From Pseudomonadota bacterium (GTDB lineage Bacteria; Pseudomonadota; Gammaproteobacteria; Xanthomonadales; Rhodanobacteraceae): a stretch of 44,829 nucleotides of DNA. The DNA lies in the NCBI GenBank assembly GCA_018240565.1, contig JAFEFO010000020.1, forward strand, positions 1-44,829. The letters run 5' to 3'. The translations under genes and the position numbers were made by a program. Positions 44,802 through 44,829 of the stretch are shown here, one piece after another (the first letter of the stretch is position 1; every line of letters starts with the position of its first letter). Under the pieces are notes generated by a model, which was not told where the DNA came from, did no database searches, and saw only the letters and a list, made by a program, of their open reading frames with translations.

Positions 44802-44829
44802 GTGGCCCATGAGCATCCTATGTCCCGGC
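44802..44829 (+). CDS. start of a further gene (partial)
   Basis: A GTG codon is preceded by a strong AGGAGG box six bases upstream, and the frame (VAHEHPMSR) is open to the window end. CGGTCGCC at 44750-44757 is complementary to GGCGACCG at 44795-44802, which covers the spacer and first base of the start. The product cannot be identified. Confidence 0.5.

Overview
The window is a 44.8-kb, GC-rich, almost wholly coding stretch of chromosome from a gammaproteobacterium, most likely of the Lysobacterales (Xanthomonadales), perhaps Rhodanobacteraceae-like. The evidence is gene order and gene families: ruvC-ruvA-kup-ruvB-ybgC-tolQRAB-pal-cpoB-queE-queC; bamD divergent from rluD-pgeF; sucCD beside pilS-pilR-pilA; DUF3011 and TraB/GumN-like secreted proteins; and dispersed palindromic intergenic repeats. 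I saw no phage, integron, CRISPR array or complete insertion sequence. The species is not determined.

Layout. 1-8120: lipid and small-molecule metabolism: a FabF/NodE-like ketosynthase, a TraB/GumN-like secreted protein, a class-III aminotransferase of the GSA-aminomutase group, an HAD phosphatase, a membrane fatty-acid desaturase, a LEA2-type lipoprotein and a long acyl-CoA dehydrogenase. 8128-21785 (minus strand): tRNA-Lys(UUU), queuosine-precursor genes queC and queE, the Tol-Pal cell-envelope cluster with cpoB and ybgC, the RuvABC Holliday-junction resolvasome interrupted by the potassium transporter kup, a small lipase-like hydrolase and aspS. 22036-27433: a DUF3011 protein, an FmdB zinc-ribbon protein, and a TPR-sulfotransferase followed by a TonB-dependent receptor. 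27485-34519: clpB, a periplasmic amino-acid-binding-like protein with a second DUF3011 protein, pgeF, rluD and divergent bamD. 34532-36772: a SPINDLY-type TPR O-GlcNAc-transferase-like protein and a small coiled-coil protein. 36788-40566: nadE and sucCD. 40698-44663: the PilS-PilR two-component system and its target pilin gene pilA, which has a well-formed sigma-54 promoter. The window ends in the first codons of another gene.

How the parts work together. TolQRA, TolB, Pal and CpoB tie the outer membrane to peptidoglycan and the divisome, and BamD serves outer-membrane protein assembly. RuvABC resolve recombination intermediates. PilS senses at the inner membrane and phosphorylates PilR, which with sigma-54 RNA polymerase would drive pilA. 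SucCD and NadE are central metabolism.

Most notable observations: (i) a palindromic repeat sits in frame inside pgeF and adds about a dozen residues; its close relative is the ruvC-ruvA intergenic repeat; (ii) two further repeat families occur, one with three copies and one with two; (iii) AspRS carries His30, a feature of non-discriminating enzymes; (iv) pilA has paired TGACGC repeats 20 bp apart upstream of its sigma-54 promoter; (v) pilR may be transcribed without a leader; (vi) a TonB-box-like motif lies near the mature N-terminus of the TraB/GumN-like protein. I did not find a clearly new multi-gene defence or biosynthetic system.
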